8,110 bases of DNA from an uncultured Bacteroidales bacterium. Lineage in GTDB: Bacteria; Bacteroidota; Bacteroidia; Bacteroidales; UBA932. The stretch spans positions 1 to 8,110 of the forward strand of contig CAMGTS010000050.1 of NCBI GenBank assembly GCA_946062035.1, given 5' to 3'. Positions 5,001-8,110 of this stretch are shown here, in pieces (the first letter of the stretch is position 1; each line of letters starts with the position of its first letter). Below the pieces are notes generated by a model. It was not told the DNA's origin and ran no database searches. It worked only from the letters and a program-made list of their open reading frames with translations. The position numbers and the translations under genes are program-made.

Positions 5001-7784
5001 AAACCTGCAAATGCCGAACTATTCGCTTTTATGTACGATGCCTCTTTGGATAAAATAAAGATGCACAACCTGAATTTCGGATTGAACTTCAGCAGAATAA
5101 TCAGGTCAGACAAATGGTTATACAACATATTCCCGGAGGCAGGTGTCAATTATTACGATGCCGCCAAAAATTTGCCTGTGGATGGATTGGTTTACGACAA
5201 CTTCGCCAATATCAAGGATTTGATAAGCGGTTATTCGCCTTATCAGAGTCTATACGGCTATACGGCAGGAGTGGCGTTATACGAAAGCGTCAGTGTCCGC
5301 GGTGCAAAACCTACTAAGGCGGCTAAAAACATGAGGGTTGAGTTCAAATCGGACGCAGTCGTAGAGGAGTCTGCCGCTGAAGATGAAATGATACTGCGAG
5401 GTATCAAGGAGGATAACAAATTCACACCGAGAAGCAACTTTGCGGAGACGGCCTTTTTCTATCCACAACTCAGAACCGACTCGTTGGGCAATGTTTCTAT
5501 CGCATTCACTCTTCCGGAAAGCCTTACGAGATGGCGGTTCAGAAGTTTGGCCCACACCAAGGATATGAGCTATGGAATGCTTGAAGCGGTTGCCGTGGCA
5601 CAAAAGGATATTATGCTTCAGCCTAATACGCCCCGTTTTCTCCGAATCGGAGACAAGACGAACTTTGCGGCGCAAGTGACCAATCTAACTGATAATCAGA
5701 TTATCGCAAAAGTCCGTTTCGAATTGTTCGATCCTGCGACTGAGAAAGTGTTTGAGAACCAGGTAAAGGAAATTGTCATCGGAGCAAAGGGAAACACCTC
5801 TGTATCTTTTGATTACGTTATTGACGACAGACACGAAGTCGTCGGTATGAGAATGGTCGCCGATTGTGGAGAATTCTCTGACGGCGAACAGCATCTTCTC
5901 GCTGTCCTGAGCGACAAGGTACACCTTGTAGAATCGGTTGCGCTTCCTGTAAGGGGCAATCAGGTTAAAGAGTTCTCGCTCAAGCAGTTGTTCAACCACA
6001 ACAGCAAGAGTGCGACCAACAAGAAGCTCACTGTAGAGTTTTCAGCAAATCCCGCACGGTATGCGGTCCAAGCGCTGCCGACACTCTCCGAGCCGGAAAA
6101 CGATTGCGTAATCAACTGGAGCAATGCCCTTTATGCCAACGAAATAGCAAGACACATCGCTAACTCTTCGCCAAAAATCAAAAACACATTCGATAGTTGG
6201 AAAAAGAGCGGAATCGGAAAAGAAAGTCTGCATAGCAACCTGCAGAAAAATCAGGAACTGAAAAACATATTGCTCAACGAGTCACCTTGGGTATTGGAAG
6301 CAAAAGACGAAGCCTCTCAAAAAGAGAGGATATCAAATCTGTTTGATGCAGACAAAATGCAGAAGACAAAAAAAGACGCAATAGAAAAACTCTCTCAATT
6401 ACAGGGCGATGACGGAGGATGGAGTTGGTTCAAAGGCATGGAGGGAAGTCCGTGGATGACAAGCTATGTCCTTCTTCAGAACATAAGGCTGCAACTCCTT
6501 ACAGGAGATACTCTTGGCGATGAGGTTTCAAAAATGCACGAGAGAGGTCTGGCCTTTATGCACAAGGCGGCACAAGAGCATTATGAACACATCATCGAGA
6601 TGAGCAGAAAGTACAACTATAAAGATAAGGGAGTCGACTTCTTCACACTTAACTACCTATATACCATAGCTTTAGATTCAGAGGTCAAAGGTCTTTCAGG
6701 CAAAGGTACTCAAAGCCTCGTCCCTGAGAAGTTCCGCAAGATGTATGGTTACTTCCTCGGCAAAGTTGATGAAGAGCCTAAGTCCCAGGATATTCAGGAG
6801 AAAGCGATGGCGGCTGTAATATTGAATGCGGCAGGCAAGAAGAGCAAGGCGGACGAATATCTGAACTCTATAAAAGAACACCTCACGACTACAGAAGAGA
6901 TGGGTAGTTTCTTCGATTTCAAAGAGAATCCATGGGGCTTCGGTCAGATGAATCTTAACGCCCAAGTAGCCGCGATAGAAGCGTTTGACAAAGTTTCTAA
7001 AGATTCAGCGATAGTCGACGATATGAAGATCTGGCTTCTTAAGCAGAAGCAGACACAGGCATGGAAAAGCAGCGCAATGACCGCTGACGCGGTTTATGCT
7101 TTGCTTCAGCGTGGTTCTGACATTTTGGGCGGCGACAATGAAACGACACTCAGCATAGGAGGGCAGACATTAAGCACAAACGGAAACGGCTCTGTCACAG
7201 GGCATAACTACATCAAAAAAGAGTTTACGGATGATGCGACCCTCAAGTCTCCAAGCATAAAAGTTGAGAACAAAGGCAATTCCGCTGCATGGGGTGCCGT
7301 CTATGCGAGATTCGATGAAAAGACAAGCAATGTCAAAAACAACGGGAGCAAGAGCATGAGCATCACTAAAGATTTGTATGTCAAGCAAATGAAAGGCCGT
7401 GAGGGAGCGATGGCGTACGAATTAGTTCCATTGAAGAACGGCGCAAAGGTGGCTGTCGGTGATGTGGTAACCGCACGCATGGTCATCAAGGTCGACAGAG
7501 ACATGGATTTTATTCAGCTAAAGGAGCAGAGGCCGGCCTGCATGGAGCCGTTGAGCCAGCTTTCAGGATACAGAGTCAGCGGTGGCATAGGGTTCTATGA
7601 GGAGATCAAAGACGCTTCTACAAATTTCTTCTTCGACAGGCTCGAAAAAGGGACATACGTTCTGGAAGTCAATTACAGAGTAAGCCGTAGTGGAGAGTAC
7701 GAAGCAGGACTTGCGACCTTACAGTGCGCATACGCTCCGGAATACTCCGCACACAGCGGTTCAATGAAGATTACAATTGAATAG
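2013..7784 (+). CDS. Alpha-2-macroglobulin family protein (COG2373, MG2/A2M/TED domains), thioester motif degenerate
   Basis: This 1,923-residue exported protein is of the bacterial alpha-2-macroglobulin type, related to E. coli YfhM, a family thought to trap or block proteases in the periplasm. Residues 1-22 are a signal peptide with probable cleavage A22|Q23 and no lipobox. Next come a helical, repeat-like N-terminal region (23-325), a beta domain (332-445) and a macroglobulin domain beginning 'EALVVDRKSGAPVSG' (449). MG2 carries the hallmark 'FTDRSIYRPGQ' (542-552) and MG3 begins at 'YKRPTFEV' (632). A bait-region-type domain (from about 965) contains 'MYDASLD'. The A2M domain starts 'ETAFFYPQLRTD' (1145) and includes 'LTRWRF' (around W1174). 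The thioester-type helical domain (about 1350-1650) has 'GDDGGWSWF' (1465-1473), and an MG10-like C-terminal domain spans about 1786-1923. Where C-x-E-Q is expected, the sequence is C1365-V-I-N1368, so no thioester is predicted. The length is normal for Bacteroidetes and there is no T9SS tail. The ATG at 2013 is chosen because it begins the signal peptide. No pbpC neighbour is seen. Confidence 0.94.
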   Translation: MKRYIVLIALVIMSLTQADIMAQTYETLWKEVENAEKKDLPKSAMLSCDKILQKAQAEGNSGQTLKAFFYKASFEQQVSPDSTYKNIKLLETMADESKDETEKMFIHSLIAEQYARYASLNSWALKRRSDVADENIKKDDLTEWSANMFYSKVMEEVHASLSDMELLKNTDSKKFVPMVDRNWASKYFNHDLLHLLGRQAIAAMSKVEVIATDKDEIASAKMSIYDEILNIYRSAGNKDAALLCGLDRLQFIYNVQKDSRAYEKGIDDILAETEPDNELTCEIILAKANALIARKEYTSAVGLCNDAIAKFPKYKRVAALKNLKETLFARNIDFSFPQSAYPGETVKLAVRYRNISGFDINIYAVPGNLERKTGFSDKDLSKCKLLSTKHFELEQTPDLKSRKKDIEFTMPDLGCYAVSLKADGKETFSTLLKVSRLSILTINSGKNIEALVVDRKSGAPVSGSKVTLYDKYNNLKGTAVESGTTNREGRVVFSKEKLKHQYSINITATKDDDTHLESRYVNIYDRSYYSTDSKATTNTHLFTDRSIYRPGQKVYVSGIIYTQTGDKTEASANVKTTITLRNSNWQEVETKECTSNEMGSFTTDFTIPESGLNGYYILQCNNARADFRVEEYKRPTFEVVTENITKTFKLGDTVIIKGTAKSFAGAPLAGATGKFKVKVSKWQWWRAVNSKVLKNGTITIDADGKFKIPVLLDADAYKINLNRFNYAGLNEAEEESSSKNIENEYFTFTITLDVTNSAGETQSCDATVAAGNKPMVLSYVGETLIDRDKEFEFTINSHNLLNNPVECKVVYIIRSLQNPEKKDAVLKGDAISNRKNRIDISCLKSGKYEILYSAKADDGTLCENKNTVTVFSVKDTKPVEGNILWAYKDGDKVYFGTSEKDATIFVDKFTDKGRESKNIAISDSIMSFEFPYLEEYGDGAEVNFCIVRNGNMMQRHFQVSRPQPDKQLKLKWNVFRDKLTPGQKEEWTLNITDKDGKPANAELFAFMYDASLDKIKMHNLNFGLNFSRIIRSDKWLYNIFPEAGVNYYDAAKNLPVDGLVYDNFANIKDLISGYSPYQSLYGYTAGVALYESVSVRGAKPTKAAKNMRVEFKSDAVVEESAAEDEMILRGIKEDNKFTPRSNFAETAFFYPQLRTDSLGNVSIAFTLPESLTRWRFRSLAHTKDMSYGMLEAVAVAQKDIMLQPNTPRFLRIGDKTNFAAQVTNLTDNQIIAKVRFELFDPATEKVFENQVKEIVIGAKGNTSVSFDYVIDDRHEVVGMRMVADCGEFSDGEQHLLAVLSDKVHLVESVALPVRGNQVKEFSLKQLFNHNSKSATNKKLTVEFSANPARYAVQALPTLSEPENDCVINWSNALYANEIARHIANSSPKIKNTFDSWKKSGIGKESLHSNLQKNQELKNILLNESPWVLEAKDEASQKERISNLFDADKMQKTKKDAIEKLSQLQGDDGGWSWFKGMEGSPWMTSYVLLQNIRLQLLTGDTLGDEVSKMHERGLAFMHKAAQEHYEHIIEMSRKYNYKDKGVDFFTLNYLYTIALDSEVKGLSGKGTQSLVPEKFRKMYGYFLGKVDEEPKSQDIQEKAMAAVILNAAGKKSKADEYLNSIKEHLTTTEEMGSFFDFKENPWGFGQMNLNAQVAAIEAFDKVSKDSAIVDDMKIWLLKQKQTQAWKSSAMTADAVYALLQRGSDILGGDNETTLSIGGQTLSTNGNGSVTGHNYIKKEFTDDATLKSPSIKVENKGNSAAWGAVYARFDEKTSNVKNNGSKSMSITKDLYVKQMKGREGAMAYELVPLKNGAKVAVGDVVTARMVIKVDRDMDFIQLKEQRPACMEPLSQLSGYRVSGGIGFYEEIKDASTNFFFDRLEKGTYVLEVNYRVSRSGEYEAGLATLQCAYAPEYSAHSGSMKITIE

Positions 7785-7797
7785 TTATCATGTATAA

Positions 7798-7845
7798 GAC
7801 GCTTAGTTCATAGCTATACAGGCCGTGGACTGAGCGTTCTTTTTT
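7798..7845 (+). terminator. Rho-independent terminator of the alpha-2-macroglobulin gene
   Basis: ACGCTTAGTTC (7799-7809) pairs with GGACTGAGCGT (7827-7837) over 11 base pairs, two of them G-U, around a 17-nt loop. A run of six T (7840-7845) follows. It begins 14 nt after the stop codon, ending the plus-strand transcript and isolating it from the tRNA gene. Confidence 0.85.
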
Positions 7846-7861
7846 GCCTATACAGAAGCAG

Positions 7862-7887
7862 GTCGGAGTGCCGTAATACATTCCGAC
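7862..7887. repeat. Inverted repeat / hairpin of unknown role between terminator and tRNA promoter
   Basis: GTCGGAGTG (7862-7870) and CATTCCGAC (7879-7887) can form a 9-bp stem, with one G-U pair when read on the plus strand, around an 8-nt loop. No T-run follows on either strand, so it is not an ordinary intrinsic terminator. It could be an accessory mRNA 3'-end structure, a protein-binding site, or chance. Confidence 0.45.
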
Positions 7888-7919
7888 AGACAACGGAAAC
7901 TAAAAACTTTCAAAAACTC

Positions 7920-7950
7920 TTTGGAAAAGAAAAAAAACAAAGTATATTTG
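7920..7950 (+). promoter_or_regulatory. Strong Bacteroides-type promoter for tRNA-Ser
   Basis: TTTG (7920-7923), exactly 19 nt of A-rich spacer, then TATATTTG (7943-7950) match the Bacteroides primary-sigma promoter pattern (TTTG, 19 nt, TAnnTTTG) at every defined position. Transcription should start around 7957, about 20 nt before the mature tRNA 5' end. This is also the clearest internal evidence that the host belongs to the Bacteroidota. Confidence 0.85.
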
Positions 7951-7976
7951 CAACCCCAATACCAAACGTATTGTTT

Positions 7977-8062
7977 GGAGAGATGGCAGAGTGGTTTAAT
8001 GCGGCAGTCTTGAAAACTGTTGAGGCGAATAACCTCCCGGGGTTCGAATCCCTGTCTCTCCG
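7977..8062 (+). tRNA. tRNA-Ser, anticodon UGA
   Basis: This is an 86-nt class II tRNA. The acceptor stem GGAGAGA (7977-7983) pairs fully with TCTCTCC (8055-8061), with discriminator G at 8062. The D-arm starts GCAGAGTGGTTTAA. The anticodon stem GCAGT/ACTGT (one G-U pair) encloses loop CTTGAAA, giving anticodon TGA at 8011-8013, which reads UCN serine codons (UCA by direct pairing). The long variable arm, with GAGG pairing to CCTC, is typical of tRNA-Ser. The T-arm is CGGGG, loop TTCGAAT, CCCTG. The 3' CCA is not encoded (CTG follows the discriminator) and must be added after transcription. It stands alone, with its own promoter and terminator and no other tRNA nearby in the window. Confidence 0.97.
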
Positions 8063-8065
8063 CTG

Positions 8066-8103
8066 AAAAGAGGAAGTTACAAATTTTGTAGCTTCCTCTT
8101 TTT
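8066..8103 (+). terminator. Rho-independent terminator of tRNA-Ser
   Basis: GAGGAAGTTACAA (8070-8082) pairs with TTGTAGCTTCCTC (8086-8098), 13 bp with one T-G wobble and a 3-nt loop. Five T (8099-8103) follow and four A (8066-8069) precede it, so it could also work for a gene approaching from the right on the minus strand. It starts 4 nt after the tRNA. Confidence 0.9.
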
Positions 8104-8110
8104 CAATATA

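Noticed and set aside
5277..5675. 132-codon antisense open frame
   Set aside because: It overlaps the conserved A2M domain on the sense strand; the translation resembles no known protein.
1..8110. CRISPR array, insertion sequence, phage or toxin-antitoxin system
   Set aside because: No spaced direct repeats, transposase, integrase or toxin-like small gene pair was found on either strand.

Overview
The window looks like chromosome from a member of the Bacteroidota, most likely order Bacteroidales. Three things support this. A DUF4491 protein and a SusC/TonB-type receptor plug are both present. The large alpha-2-macroglobulin has the Bacteroidetes architecture. Upstream sites match the Bacteroides promoter pattern (TTTG, about 19 nt, TAnnTTTG) and Shine-Dalgarno sequences are absent. 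Family, genus and species cannot be assigned from this sequence.

Layout. The left end (1-716) is read from the minus strand: a 95-residue DUF4491 membrane protein followed 70 nt later by the first 119 codons of a TonB-dependent outer-membrane receptor that runs off the window edge. A divergent intergenic region (717-943) separates these from two plus-strand genes. The first (944-1843) is a lipoprotein form of a VanX-like D-Ala-D-Ala dipeptidase with all expected zinc and catalytic residues. The second (2013-7784) is a 1,923-residue exported alpha-2-macroglobulin-family protein filling most of the window. It ends in a good intrinsic terminator (7798-7845). A near-consensus promoter (7920-7950) then drives a tRNA-Ser(UGA) gene (7977-8062) with its own terminator (8066-8103).

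How the genes may work together. Both plus-strand genes act in the cell envelope. One handles a peptidoglycan-derived dipeptide. The other belongs to a family of periplasmic macroglobulins that in Gram-negative bacteria is associated with cell-wall defence (E. coli YfhM is encoded beside PBP1c). The pairing is suggestive, but the 169-nt gap between them does not prove an operon.

The most notable sequence feature is that the macroglobulin's thioester site reads C-V-I-N instead of C-x-E-Q, so it probably cannot form the covalent trap. No CRISPR array, insertion sequence, phage gene or clearly new multigene system was seen. The window is mostly ordinary housekeeping and envelope chromosome.
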